From Clitoria ternatea (taxonomy: Eukaryota > Streptophyta > Magnoliopsida > Fabales > Fabaceae), in contig CM075672.1 of assembly GCA_037962975.1 (NCBI GenBank), forward strand, positions 56,180,501-56,244,500: DNA of 64,000 nucleotides. Direction: 5' to 3'. How positions within the stretch are numbered: position 1 is the stretch's first letter; each line of letters opens with the position of its first letter. A program made the translations under genes and the position numbers. The notes beneath the pieces were generated by a model. It was given only the letters and a program-made list of their open reading frames with translations. It ran no database searches and was not told the origin of the DNA. Positions 36,801-49,093 of this stretch are shown in pieces.

Positions 36801-39247
36801 GTGCTCGCAAGCCCTTTTTCATTTCCATCATCAAATGATCTCAACCACTATTAACATCATTATGATATGTATGTCATGCCATGTGTACAAAATACTCATG
36901 CATACCTCAAGCTCATTTAGATTATCCTACCCTTTCATCTAGGGTATATTCATTTTCAACCACACAATTTCCCATCAAACTCATACACAAGAATCAATCT
37001 TCATATGAACTCAATCATGTACCACGCATAATAAACTATCCATAGCCACACTTAGGTTTCATCATATAAACACTAAATTCATATCATCATACACAATTCA
37101 CTTCACATACACATAATATCACCTTTAACCACACAAACATGTCATACTACATTAATACATACATTATCAACACAATTCTCATGCATTTAGAAAATACACC
37201 CCTCTCCTACCTCAAGAGAAGTAGACCTCTGGGGTTGATGTTCCTGCTTCACCAATATTGCCAAGCCCTACACCAATCATATATAGGGCCACATCAATCA
37301 TTTATTCAAATACCAATTTAATATACATATACATAGGTGTACACATGATCCTTATCATGTGAAAACTATTTACCAAATTCATTCATTTGCCTACTTAGGC
37401 TTCGGGAATTCCTTTCCTTAAATCACAATCTATTAGTATCAAGGGCTACAACCTAATTATTAGGTTATTCCATCTAGTAAGATCTCCACCAACACCTTGG
37501 TGAGTTTCTACCTATTATATCTTCAAATCAACTTTATCATCATTTAATGTGTCTACCACATCATTTATATCATCCTTCCCATCAACAAATGCTAATTTCT
37601 TCATTAATTACAATATCCTTTAATATCCTATCTTTCCTCCTTGGATTCAAATTTAAGGTTTTCACCAACCCACCAACCTTCATAAATGCTCATATACCTC
37701 CTTCTTTTCTTACCATAGTTATAACTACCTCATTAATCATTCATAAGCTTGTATTTATGTCAACTTATCTTTAGATTTCCACTTTTAAACTTTCTCCAAC
37801 ATTACCCATACATTTATTGTGTTCTAACACCAAAACTTCAACTAAACTTCAACTATATACTTATGTACATGGAAAATGATCATAATCTTACCTCAATGAA
37901 AGAAAAGAGTGAGTTTACAAAAGATGAGAGAGTTCACACGAATTTGAAGAGTAAGGAGGAGAAAATATTCTAGTTTCCAAGCTTTTCTTGAATTTCTTGT
38001 AGGTTGTTAATGGAGAAGAAAGAGATATCCCCTTTTTAATTTATAATTCAAAAGGAAAGAGAAGAGAAATTGTGAAGAAGAAAAGAGATATGAAGAAGAT
38101 GATAAGAAGAAGAGTGTTTACGTGAGGAAAGAGTGCAACCGCCTTTTGAATGGGAAAAATAGAAATTTAGCATTTAAATTATTAATTCTTCATTAACTCT
38201 TCCATTTTTTAACAAACAGGTTCGCCGTTCGGGACCAAACATTATTCTACAAATTATTTCGAATATAAATTCGGAATCCCAATAACATTTTCTACGGCCC
38301 TGACCAACGGCATCTCAATCGGAGATACTTGGTTCGACACCTATATTTTATCCGGGTCAGTTTTCAGCTCATCTGACCACCATAATTCACCAACAGTTTC
38401 GAAAAACCTTATTTAAGTCATTTCAAGAATTTTAGGATATTTATTAGCCCAAAGTTAATTATCCAACATTTATTTTCCTAATTTATCTTCCTATTTTAAA
38501 AATTTGGGGTGTTATAGACCCTATTGGAGGTTCAATGCTGAAAAGGAATAAGTCTCGGTTGGAGGTCAAACCGAGTGGAAGCTCCCTGACCACAACCATT
38601 TCGAGTGAAAAAAGGGACTGACCTTCAATAAATACTACCCAAAGCCATTGTCCGAGTGAAGGGATGCTGACTGAAGTAGGTCTGATTAGGGAACAAGTGT
38701 TTGTCTGGGGAAAGTTGTCCCGAGTGAGTTGATTCCGAGCAGAAGAAGCCACTGAATGAATAAGTGTTGAATAAGAAGGTGAATCTGAGTGGTTTCATTC
38801 GGAGAAGATGGTATTCTCAAGCGGAACAAGGCATTTCCGAGTAGTGTCTGATCAAGCAAGGAAAAATCCGATCGGAAATGAATCACACTCGGGCAGACTC
38901 TCATGTTTCACACTAAGCCCGAGTGTGATGTCTCCAAGGAAGACTACCGAGTAAGTTGCTCGGACATGGAAGAACTTCTATCAACCAGATTCCAGAGTCT
39001 TTCAAGCTCCAATTTTCTGAGTGAAAGGCAAAGCCATCTCTGATTCCCGAATGGATTAATTGACGACTGAAATCAATTCCGAGTGGAAATCAACTTGGAC
39101 TTCCGAGTGAAGGTGTCTGATTTTATCATTTGAATGAGTAAAGGAAGGTGTCTGACTCAATTATTCCTAAGCAAATCCGAGCAACGTTTCTCCGAGTGGT
39201 TTAAATTCCAGAGAAATATCTGAGTTAAACAGTGAAAGAAGACTTCT

Positions 39248-39400
39248 CGCTTGAGCGAGCCTTTCTCCGCTTGAGCGAGATTATCACAAAATGGTTTCCT
39301 TCAACAAAACGCTTAAGCGAAATAAATTCTCGCTTGAGCGAAGGATGGACAGTGAGCTACTGGAGTGTTTTCGCTTAAGTGAGAAACTCTCGCTCAAGCG
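39248..39400. repeat. Three CGCTYRAGCG doublets in Athila-like LTR
   Basis: Starts are at 39248/39268, 39310/39331 and 39372/39391, spacings 20, 21 and 19 bp. The same three doublets recur in the right LTR at about 50289-50445. Confidence 0.88.
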
Positions 39401-39820
39401 AAATGAAGAGAAAATTTAGCATCAGGGGTCTTCACGCTTAACACTGTCCCCTCAACTCAACACCGAGCAAAGCTTTCACTCGGTCTTATGTACAAAAGGC
39501 ACCTTTCCCACTCGGTCTTGTGCACAAAAGGCACTTTTTCCACTCGGATTCTGGAGAGAAGGTGAAAACCGACTCCTTATTTCCACCGAATGCCCTTGCT
39601 GACTTGGATTTCCACTATCCAAGTGGATCTTTGACTTGTGGGGGGCGGCTGACAAAGTGACAAAGGAGAAACCCACTAGCCAAGTGCAAGCTGTTCCTCC
39701 ACCACACCATCCAGGCTGTATCCAAGCTGATCTCATGGGGCAGCCAACAAGAAGTCAAATGCACCGAAAATCTCCAACTGGTAACGTGTTTTCTTAGCTG
39801 ACTTCCTCCCTTCCTTCGCC

Positions 39821-39828
39821 TATAAAAG
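39821..39828 (+). promoter_or_regulatory. TATA box, Athila-like left LTR
   Basis: TATAAAAG after a CT-rich stretch and about 20-30 bp before CACACAGAGAACACGG is a good candidate for the LTR promoter. A long CTTT-type pyrimidine tract follows downstream, consistent with the start of a transcribed leader. The right LTR has the same box at 50863. Confidence 0.65.
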
Positions 39829-40947
39829 GAGAAGCATCACACAGAGAACACGGACGGAAACACTTAGAATCAATTCTCTTTCATTTTCCTTAATTCCTTT
39901 CTTTTCTTTTCTTTTCTTTCTTCCGTCCTTCTTTTCTTTCTTTCTTTCTTTTTCATTTTTCTTCTTCGTTCCTTTTTCTTTCTTTTTCATTTTCTTTCTC
40001 TTTTTATTTTCTTTTTCTTTATTTTATTTTAAGAGTTATGAATTGTAAAAGTGAGTATTTAAATTTGTAATTGGTGGAGGAATATTGCAACAAGGAAATA
40101 TAGTGGTAAATTATTCTGAGCTTTTGGAGAAACCCGTAAGTCTTTATTTTTGCCATAACTTGTATGTTTTATTTTTCCATCATTTATATGAATTTGAATT
40201 ATTTCATGAGTAACTAAATTAATTATCTTGGGATGAAAGGGGTGTGATAATATTTTATGATAATGTTATTTTGACTTGGAATTAAATAAATTTCTGTTTT
40301 CTATTTAGTTTAAAAAATGCTCAATGCTCTTAGTAATTCCTAACAAGAACCTAAGTGATAAAACTGTATACTTGTGGGTATATTAGTAAATTTAAGTAAT
40401 TAATAGAATCGAGAGATTTATTGTTACTGGAAAGTTTTTAAACTAAGCCTAAGTTTTTGAAATACTTTTTGTGACCTCGGTAAAACTGTGAAAGTAATCA
40501 AAATCTTTTGGGGAATTTTAAAAAGGGATTTTCACAAAACGATAATGGGCCTTTTCTAAGGATTAAGCAGTGCTTTCCATAGGTTAGGTACATTAATAGG
40601 ATTCCGAGAGGAACATATTAATTAGCTTAAGGAAAATTCGCCTTAGAAAACTTAATTTGATTCTTATTTATGAAAAGTTAAAATTCATTAACATAAAATA
40701 GAGTCTTGATCCCCTGAAATCCCAAGATATTCTCAACTCTGATTTTTAAGTGTCTAGAAAATTTTGTTTATTTATTCATATTCTGAGCAACTTAATTTTG
40801 TGCTTTATTTTACAAAAATCTTAAAAATCAATTGTGTGGATAATTAAATTTCAATATGCTGGTACTTTGAACACAGTCCCTGTAGAGAACGATAATCTTT
40901 TATATTACGTGACATAACCCATGCGCTTGCGGGCCCTGTCAAGTTTT

Positions 40948-40965
40948 TGACGCCGTTGCCGGGGA
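40948..40965 (+). other. Primer binding site of the Athila-like element
   Basis: TGACGCCGTTGCCGGGGA lies six bases after the LTR end. Athila-type elements usually have TGGCGCC at the start of this site, so one G-to-A change is present. It differs from the tRNA-Met site of elements 1-3. Confidence 0.8.
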
Positions 40966-41262
40966 CTGTTGCCCCTCAAATATCAGCAATATTGAAATTC
41001 GATTAGATCATACTTGTTAATATTTTTTGTTATTTTTATTTTGATTTTTATTTTGTTTTTAATTTTGTATTTTGTTCTATATTTTGTGTATTTGTTGTTG
41101 TTTTATTTTTTGTGATTATTTGTTTTATTTTTCATTTATTTTCTTTTTATGCGACGAAGCCGTAGTGTCGATCTAAACTTAGGATTTGACCCTGAGATAG
41201 AACGTACCCTTAGAGCTTTAAGAAAACAACACAAACAACAAAAATAAAAAAAAGAAAAACAA

Positions 41263-43531
41263 ATGGCAGACCAACATAGACCCTTAAGAGATTTTGCCGC
41301 TCCAAGTACAAATAGAAGAGGATCTAGCATCCTTAGACCCACAGTGGAGGCTAACCATTTTGAATTGAAACCTTCACTACTCTCAATGGTTCAACAGAAC
41401 CAATTCGGAGGATACCCTCTGAAGATCTAAATCTTCATCTTTAAATCTTTCTTGAATACTGTGATACCCTGAAGATGAACGGAGCCACCAATGATGCCAT
41501 TCGCTTAAGACTTTCCCTTTCTCCTTAAGAGATAAAGCGAGGGCGTGGTTATACTCTCTTCCTGAAGGATCCATCACGACTTGGGAACAATTGTCCAGTG
41601 CTTTTATCAATAAATGGTACCCAAGGAACAAGACTGATGTACTGAGAAAACAAATCATAAATTTCTCACAAAAAGATGATGAATCCTTATATGAAGCCTG
41701 GGAAAGATACAGGGAGTTGTTAAGAGAATGTCCTCACCATGGGATAGAAAGGTGGTTGACAATCCATATTTTCTATAATGGACTGACTTCCACACAAAAG
41801 ATCTCTTTAGATGCTGCAGCAAGAGGAGCCTTTATGAGTAAAAATATTGATGAAGCTGAGAACCTGATTGAGGAAATAGCTCAAAACACTCACCAGTGGA
41901 ACTCTGAGAGAGGATTACCTGCTAAAACACCAGGTAAGTATTCTGTTGATGCTCTTTCCCTACTTTCTGCCAAAGTTGAAGCATTAACATTAAAACTTGA
42001 TAAAATAGGGTCAACAGGTGCTACTAATATTGTTTGTGAAGTTTGTGGTGTTTCAGGACATGGAGCTACAAACTGCCATTTAGCAATGACCCCTAATCAA
42101 GAACAAGAAATGCATCAGGTGGATGCTATTGGAAACTATGGTGGAAATTATCAAGGTAACTACAGACCTCCACAAGGTCCACCTGGCTTCCACAATAGGC
42201 CACCTCAATTCCAAGGTAATCAAAGTAACTACAACCCTCAACAAGGACCCTACATTCCACAGAAATCAAAACTAGAGTCCTTAATGGAGACATTTGTAGC
42301 TACTCAACAGAAGCAGAATGATGAGTTCTCCAATGCAATAAAGAATTTAGCTTCAAAGGTCTACTCTCTTGCCACCCATAACAAAATATTGGAGAATCAA
42401 ATTGCCCAACAAGCCTCTTACTCTCAAAGAGCGCCAGGAACATTTCCTGGGAAACTCGAAGCTGGACCTTCCAACCATGCAATGGCTATCACTCTTAGGA
42501 GTGGTACTCAATATGATGGTCCAGTTGGTAAGACTGAAGAGAAAAAGAAATTGGATGAGCATTCATCTCACCCAATTAATAAGGAAGAAAAACCACAAGA
42601 AAAGAAAGAAGAGGTTAAGCCATATCAGCCTCCTATTCTATTTCCTCAGCGCCTGGCTAGAGCAAAGTTGGACAAACAATTTGGTAAGTTTCTTGATGTT
42701 TTAAAGAAATTGTATGTCAATATTCCATTCATAGATGTTTTGCAGCAAATGCTTATCTATGCGAAGTTCTTGAAGGATATTTTGTCCAACAAAAGAAAGC
42801 TGGAAGTAGACGAAACAGTAGCACTTACTGAAGACTGTAGTGCTTTAATTCAAAAGAAGCTACCACCTAAGCTTCAGGATCCAGGTAGTTTCTCTATCCC
42901 ATGTATGATTGGTAACATGACAATAGATAGGGCATTGTGTGATTTAGGAGCTAGTGTTAGTTTAATGCCATTATCTGTTGCTGAAAAGTTAGGATTGGGT
43001 GAACTGAAACCTACTAAGATATCTTTACAGTTGACTGATAGATCTATCAAATATCCTGTAGGAATTTTAGAGGATGTTTCTATTAAGATAGGAAAATTTT
43101 TTATACCTGTTGACTTTGTTGTGCTTGAAATGGACAAAGATTCTTTGATTCCTATTATTTTAGGCAGACCATTTTTAGCAACTGCAGGTACTATTATCGA
43201 TGTCAAGAATGGTAAGTTGTCTCTAACTGTTGGAGACCAAAAGGTTAATTTTAACTTAAAAAATGTTTTAGAAAAACCTTTTAATGATGTTTGCTGTAAA
43301 ATTGAAATTGTTGACCGAGTGGTGAAGGAAGAAACTTTTCTTAATGACCCACTTGAATCTATTTTTCTGAATAAGTTTGCAGGAACATCAAAAAGCAGTA
43401 AAGGTAACATACCACTGAGACATGACACTGAGGTCATGGTGAGCCTAAATGTTGAACTTAAATCTTTACCTTCCATACTAAGGTATGAGTTTCTAGGCCC
43501 TAATCGATTCTTGACTGTGATTGAGGGATAG
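41263..43531 (+). pseudogene. Athila-type gag and aspartic protease (N-terminal part broken)
   Basis: A likely gag start is the ATG at 41263, after a short upstream reading frame from 41151. The first third has a frameshift near 41418, an in-frame TAA near 41440 and a second frameshift near 41525. From about 41532 to the stop at 43531 the frame is open (a long ORF is evident from 41591). It contains a Retrotrans_gag-type capsid (YEAWERYRELLRECPHHG near 41690), a CX2CX4HX4C-type zinc knuckle near 42035, a proline/glutamine-rich linker, and a retropepsin-like protease with Asp-Leu-Gly-Ala near 42940 and LGRPFL near 43160. No reverse transcriptase follows. Confidence 0.88.
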
Positions 43532-44841
43532 AGTCTGGCTGAAGACGTTAAACTTAGCACTTGTGGGGAGGTAACTGTAACACCCTCGGTTAGATAAGAC
43601 AACCCTTCTATAGGATCATCCTATTTAACTAAGAGTGTTAACAGTTTTCATAAAAAGTGAATTTTTTTTAAAAAAATAAAAAGATGGCAGATCAGTGGAA
43701 GCAAATAGTATATAATTCACATAGTCATTCACAAACTGTAAGTAATTGTACTCTTAACAGAATGAGGCACGCAGGCACCCTTAATATTTATACAGTCATC
43801 CATGGTCTTATTATTCAACTACGGATATCCTACTTTTAATGAACATTCTTAGTGGGTTCAGCATATTGCTGTTCTTCATACTCGATTCTTGATTTCCTAA
43901 TTCCTCTGAAAATTGTCAACAGTAAGGGTGAGTATAACCCAAGACCCTGAAGGTTACCCGGTGTGGACATAATCCAGTCAACAGATAATATCACATAAAT
44001 CATGCAATTAACATACTTATACCTATAATAAACAAATATTGTCATAGAAATGCATGAGTAGGGTTTATTATGATTTATCTTGATTAAGTCTCATGATGCA
44101 TATGGGCCCAATAATTTAATTCATCTTCATCTCATTCTTTGGAATATCTCTATTCCAATCTAGAGCGATCAGGGTCCGCCCAAGCTCCCATTTTCATAAG
44201 GTACAAATGAACTCATTGGTTCTCATCATTGATTTATATATTTTTAGGACTTGGATCCCTGCGATCATAGTTACACTCCGTCATTTAGTCAAAGTACACT
44301 AGAATTGCATCGTCTCACCCGGCTATCAGGCGCGACTCTGATGCCATTGGGTTTCCGTTCCAGTTGTACTCCCAAGATTCTTCTACTGAGATCGAACGTG
44401 AGTGTCCTCCACCGTACCAAGTGTATGCTCTAGATTCTCTTCCCCTTTCAAAATATTTTCATGATGCAAAATGCATTCTTTTTATCTTTGATTATTGGGT
44501 ATTTATGTGATTCCAGTCTCACCATATTTATTCATAAGCTCCTGAATCCCATCAACCATTCAGATGTTGCAAGACGTTGCATTATCTCATTCGTAAAATA
44601 TATCGGTTATTTCTTAGTTGAAATTATACTTTGTATAAAGAGTAAAATAATATAATCCTTATTTAATCACTTATAATTAAAACATTAAGGATATCTACAA
44701 CAATAATACTAATTATAATAATAAGAATAATAATAATAATAATACGAATAATATTAATAATAAAAGGAAAAGACCAATAATGATAATTATAATATCTTAA
44801 TAATTCAAAATGGATTAAGGAATAGTTTCTGAATGAAAAAT

Positions 44842-45400
44842 CCAAGTGAAAAACGTTAAAACCAAGTTTTCCGAGTAGAATAAGCTAAGTACCGAGTGAA
44901 AATGAATTATCCAAGTAAAAATAAATCTGTTTCCGAGTAAAAATGAATTTTTCCGAGTAGAAAGAGATTGGTACCGAGTGGAAATGAGTTTTCCGATTAA
45001 AAACAAGTTATATCTGAGTGGAAATGTTGATATCCAAGCTTTCTGAGTAAAATAGGTTTAATACCGAGTGCAATAAATAAGATTTCAAGTGAAATAAGCA
45101 GGATGTCAAAAAAATCAGGCTGAGAGGATCTTCTGAGTAAAACAAATCTGAATCTGAGTGAAATCAAACTGAAAGAGTTTTCTCAGTGAAGTTAAAATGC
45201 TTTCCGAGTGAAACATAATGAAGAAAAAGTTTTCTGAGTGAAATAATTATTTCCTAAGTAAATTCTGACTAAAAAGGAGTTTTATATGTGAAATGATTAT
45301 AAATCCGAGTAGAATCACACTGATGAGGTTTTCTGAGTGAAATTAAGGTGTTTACCAAGTGAAATATGTTTCTGTTTGAAAGTTTAAACGAGGTATTTGC
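44842..45400 (+). repeat. CCGAGTGAAA array, period about 20 bp
   Basis: CCGAGTG, CCGAGTA, CCAAGTG or CTGAGTG words recur with start-to-start steps of about 19-22 bp (for example 44871, 44892, 44911, 44933, 44953, 44974, 44993, 45014), each followed by A-rich sequence. The array decays after about 45250. Confidence 0.85.
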
Positions 45401-46288
45401 ATTTTTCAGGTAACCGATTGGGTTGATATAAAACTGGTCGGATTGATATAAATATCTAAGTGAATTTGTGTATTCTTAAATGATCTGGTTGGTTTGTACA
45501 ATACCGAGCTCATTATCATAGAATCCGACGTCTGTTTATAACTCCACTGGAATTCACATAATACCCATGATATTTAATATTTTCACAGTCCAGCATTAAA
45601 CATATTCACTCACTCATTAATATTAATCAATACAGTCAATTTAAACATATTCATTGAATCCTCATGGTCAATAAAAGCAACGTAGTCAATTAAACATGTT
45701 CATAACGATATATATACAATTATCATAAATATATAACAATTAAGACATTTAAAATCACACAACTCCGAATCTGTCCTGGAAAGGTGAGGACCCAAGGTAC
45801 CTTAACCCTTTCCTTTCACTCAGATTTCCCCAAAATACCCGAGAATATACCCCCCTTACCTTTAATGGAGTTGAGGCAGCTTCCTTCATTGTCCCTACTG
45901 CAGTTCCGAGTAGGAGAGGAAGGGAATTGAGAGAGAGGAAGTTGTTTGCACGTAGGAGAAGAAGGAAGAGGAAGAGGGTCTTTACTTTGGTTCTGATAGT
46001 TTGGCTTAGAGATGCGTTGGTTTAATAGTGGAGGAGACAAGTGGGAGACAACTTTTCCCCGTGAGTGATGGTTAGGTGAAGATAATGGCAACTTTTGACT
46101 CATTTCACTGTCAACTTTGCATTAATAGAAAGGATATATTAATATATATAAAGGGTGCTTCGAGTGGAGTGAAAAGGTTCCACTTTCCCTGCGGTTGACT
46201 TATCTGTGACAATTCTTCTTGGATTTATTTGGGACAGGTGGACCAGTCAGCATTAGGAATGAAAGGAAAGTGGCTGCAGTGGTCATCT

Positions 46289-46410
46289 CGCTCAAGCGAA
46301 ATCCGAGTCGCTTGAGCGAGGCACAATGATGGCCTGAGCGAAGTGAAGAAAGGAGGTTCAGCAAGGCAAAAATTCCTCCTCGCTCAAGTGAATTCCGACT
46401 CGCTTGAGCG
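46289..46410. repeat. Two CGCTYRAGCG doublets in solo LTR
   Basis: Starts are at 46289/46309 and 46381/46401, both 20 bp apart. The spacer of the first pair contains the CCGAGT word, so the two motif systems overlap here. Confidence 0.85.
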
Positions 46411-46427
46411 AGTTATGCAATTCTCAC

Positions 46428-47640
46428 TCGGCATTCCCATGAAACCGACTCATCTTTCCCATCATTCACTCGGTAATTCACACCCACACCGACTCCTATC
46501 TTGCTTGGCCTTTCACTCAGTATTATATCCCAAATCCGAGTCATTTCTGATGGTTCTCACTCGGTTAAATCATTCCAAGCCTAGTCCTTTCTCACTCGGT
46601 AATGTACTTCAAAAACCGACTCCCTTTTATTTCTTTCCTATCATTCAGCCTTCTACTCGGAATTTTCATTCCAAATCCGAACTCTACTCACACTGTTCCA
46701 CTTGGTAAAACTCATCCACTCACTCGAAATACTTCTCATACCACTCGGTGTATTTAACTTCAACACAATCGGGAATGTACTTCACATTCATCACTCGGCA
46801 TAGACTTATATTTCTCACTCGGAGAATACACTTTCCTTCCCTTGGAAGTTTACTCAGTTCCATACTTCCACTCAGGAAAGCCACACGTAAGATCCACTCG
46901 GTAATGAGGGTTTTCCCACTCGGGATCCATAAACCTTCTTCACTCGGGTTATCACCCAATCAAATACCACTCGGTATACATTATTTTATTCACTCAGGTG
47001 AGTTAAGTCCCACTCGGACTTGTTCTAAGTCTCACCCACTCATGATTTAGAATTTCATTCACTTGGTTTAGGTACATCGTACACTTAGAATATTTTCCCA
47101 ATCAAAAACCATTATAACTACTCTTTCCAAAGAGAGGTTCACTCGGATTTTACAACTCAGGAGTATTTAAGTTCTTCCCCACTCGGAAAGAGTCATAAAC
47201 ATAAGCCTCTATCAAAATGATTCTAAGCCTTATATATATATTTTCTACTCGGAATGCTATCCTCTTCCTCAATAGGGAGGTCTGACTTGGACAAACTTAC
47301 TCGGATTGCACTCGAATATATCCTTGGCTGAGTCCCTTTACTCGGAATACTTCAATCAGGGAAATTTCATTCGGAAAAGGTAGCATTTGGCATGGTTTGA
47401 CTCGGAAACAAGTCATTCAAGGGTGTTTTGACTCGGAATGTTCACCCAGAAGTGGTTCTCTTGAACACACTTCACTCAAAATGTCTTCGAGGCCAAAATT
47501 CCACTCGGTAGTATCCCTCTCAGTCATGTTTTACTCGGTCAACATAACTTTACACTCGGAATTTCATCCCTTACTCGGATTTTCTTTCTGTCACTCGGAA
47601 TTTCTCTCTGTCACTCGGAACAGAGCCCTTTTCACTCGGA
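46428..47640 (-). repeat. CACTCGG array with inverted CCGACT partners
   Basis: Some 30 or more copies of CACTCGG-type words lie in 1.2 kb. In the first 300 bp many pair with a downstream CCGACT or CCGAGT about 22 bp away (for example about 46594 and 46616). Further on the words are all in one orientation. Predicted peptides here are repeat translations, not genes. Confidence 0.85.
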
Positions 47641-47818
47641 ATTTGATTAATTTCTTTAATGGTCTATATAAATTCCATAATTACATATAAAAATAAAATT
47701 CTTGCAACATTACAGACCATCTACAGGGCATTTATTCACTTATTACCACTTACCGACCTTCTAAACTTCAATTTTTACTAAATAAGACTGCTACTAAAAA
47801 CAGGGATGTTACAGTAAC

Positions 47819-49093
47819 CCCATGTCTTTATTTTTATTTTGAAAAAAAAACAAAACAAAAAAAAACCAACTATGTCAAATGCTAGTTTGGGGTTACTACA
47901 GGTAAGTTTTCTTATCCTTTTATCATCCATTTTAACATTGAGGACAATGTCAAATTCTGGTTTGGGGTGGTAGGTAAGAAAACTTAACTGTTTTGTTTAC
48001 ATTGTGTGATTGTTATATTTTTCATGCATGTGTGTTTTCCTTGCTTTGTTTGTAATCTTGTAATTTACCATGATTGCATGATAAATTTACTTTGAATACA
48101 AGGCTAAAGTATCTAAGGATCCCAAAATTTTAAGTAAAATTTTCAAAATTTGATTGTTTAAATGCCAAATAAATGTCTAAATGAATCTTATGTGATTAAA
48201 ACTTTCTTTGAAAAGACTTTCCATGGTTAGACTTGAGCCAAAATGGGTTATTTATCAAACAAATTTTCAAAACCCATATCTTCTTGATTGAGTGAATTTC
48301 ATAGTCATTAATATTCTAGAACTTGTTTTTCAACCGATTCAAAATGGTTTTTGATTATATGTCTTAGGATGATAAAGGCACAATTAGGCCTTATTCTTAA
48401 GCCTCAGAACTTTTGCATAATTTGACCCCTAGTTGCCCCTTTTGAGCCTTGAAGTGAAAATTTTTTTCCTTGAAACCTTTCATTGACTGACATTCTCTTA
48501 ATGGTGAAAAAGTTAGAAATTTAGTGGAGCAAACAGATAAAAAAAAGGACTTAAGAAAGATATGGTATTAAATGCAAAGAAAAGCAAGAAAAAGAAAATC
48601 AAAAGGAGGATATTGAATGAATTCCAAAAAGTCCATAAAAGTTCAAAAATTTGCTCTGTTAAATTTATGATGGTAATTTGAATCATTCATGACTATTAAA
48701 GCCCTTTTGTATTCCATTTTTCTTGAAATTCCTACCTTAACAATACAACCCAAGGCCAAGTTACAACCTTTGAAAGACCTTTAGACTTTGACATATTTTC
48801 TATCTAAACTATGGAGTTTCTGGTTTATTAACAAGCTTATGGTAATATTTTTTGACTATGATGATTTGAGAGATACACAAACCTTGAAACACTTGAGTGA
48901 AAATTGAGAGAAAAGAGTATCATCTGTCTTGATAATGAAAATTGATTCACATAACAAAATTAATATTGGCGTTTGAATAAATCTTTTTCTCTATTTTGGA
49001 TTCCTTAGTTTGCTGAGCTTAGTGTTTTCTGTATCTTATCATGTGAATATGGTAATTGCTTGAGGACACGCAATGCTTTGGTTTGGGGTATTT
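47819..49093 (+). other. 3' internal noncoding region of the Athila-like element
   Basis: It contains CATTGAGGACAATGTCAAA near 47937, followed by TTTGGGGTGG, a box known from Athila 3' regions, and ends with TTTGGGGTATT as a polypurine-like tract next to the LTR start at 49094. No coding domain is visible. An envelope-like gene, which some Athila copies have, is absent. Confidence 0.75.

Larger units (their letters stand above)
34804..38516 (-). mobile_element. Solo LTR, 3713 bp, target duplication GACCC
   Basis: It begins TGTGACATCCC and ends GGGGTGTTATA, flanked by GACCC at 34799-34803 and 38517-38521. The uninterrupted site is visible in the sister LTR at about 49530 (GCTGACCCTGTTGG), which confirms the insertion. 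Read in reverse it aligns block by block with the LTR at 56907-60597 (palindrome array, TGCGATCAC repeats, TATGAGACAGGT block), so it belongs to the same family in minus orientation. No internal region remains. Confidence 0.92.
34367..40941 (+). repeat. Left LTR of the Athila-like element (2857 bp without its insert)
   Basis: The LTR proper is 34367-34803 plus 38522-40941, interrupted by a solo LTR. It begins TGATAAGTGC and ends CCCTGTCA. It contains a 30-bp tandem repeat with ATCCGAGT/ATCCAAGT words (about 34610-34730), palindrome doublets at 39248-39400, a TATA box, and a long pyrimidine tract (39880-40030). It is nearly identical to the right LTR. Relative to the right copy it lacks about 37 bp near 38950. 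Confidence 0.92.
43576..47813 (-). mobile_element. Solo LTR, 4238 bp, target duplication GTAAC
   Basis: It begins TGTAACACCCTCGG and ends GGGATGTTACA, flanked by GTAAC at 43571-43575 and 47814-47818. Orientation is inferred as minus, because the right end read in reverse (TGTAACATCCCTG) looks like a 5' LTR end. It carries a CCGAGTG-type array (44842-45400), a CACTCGG array (46428-47640), and two CGCTYRAGCG doublets between them. It is related to the LTR at 30424. It lies just after the gag-protease stop, so the sequence after 47818 is the continuing 3' internal region of the Athila-like element. Confidence 0.9.

Noticed and set aside
39880..40030. CTTT-rich tract as a possible terminator or satellite
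   Set aside because: It is present at the same place in both LTRs of one element, just after the TATA box, so it is part of the LTR leader.
42874..43602. Minus-strand 242-residue ORF
   Set aside because: It is the shadow of the Athila-type protease on the plus strand and reads the opposite strand of conserved codons.
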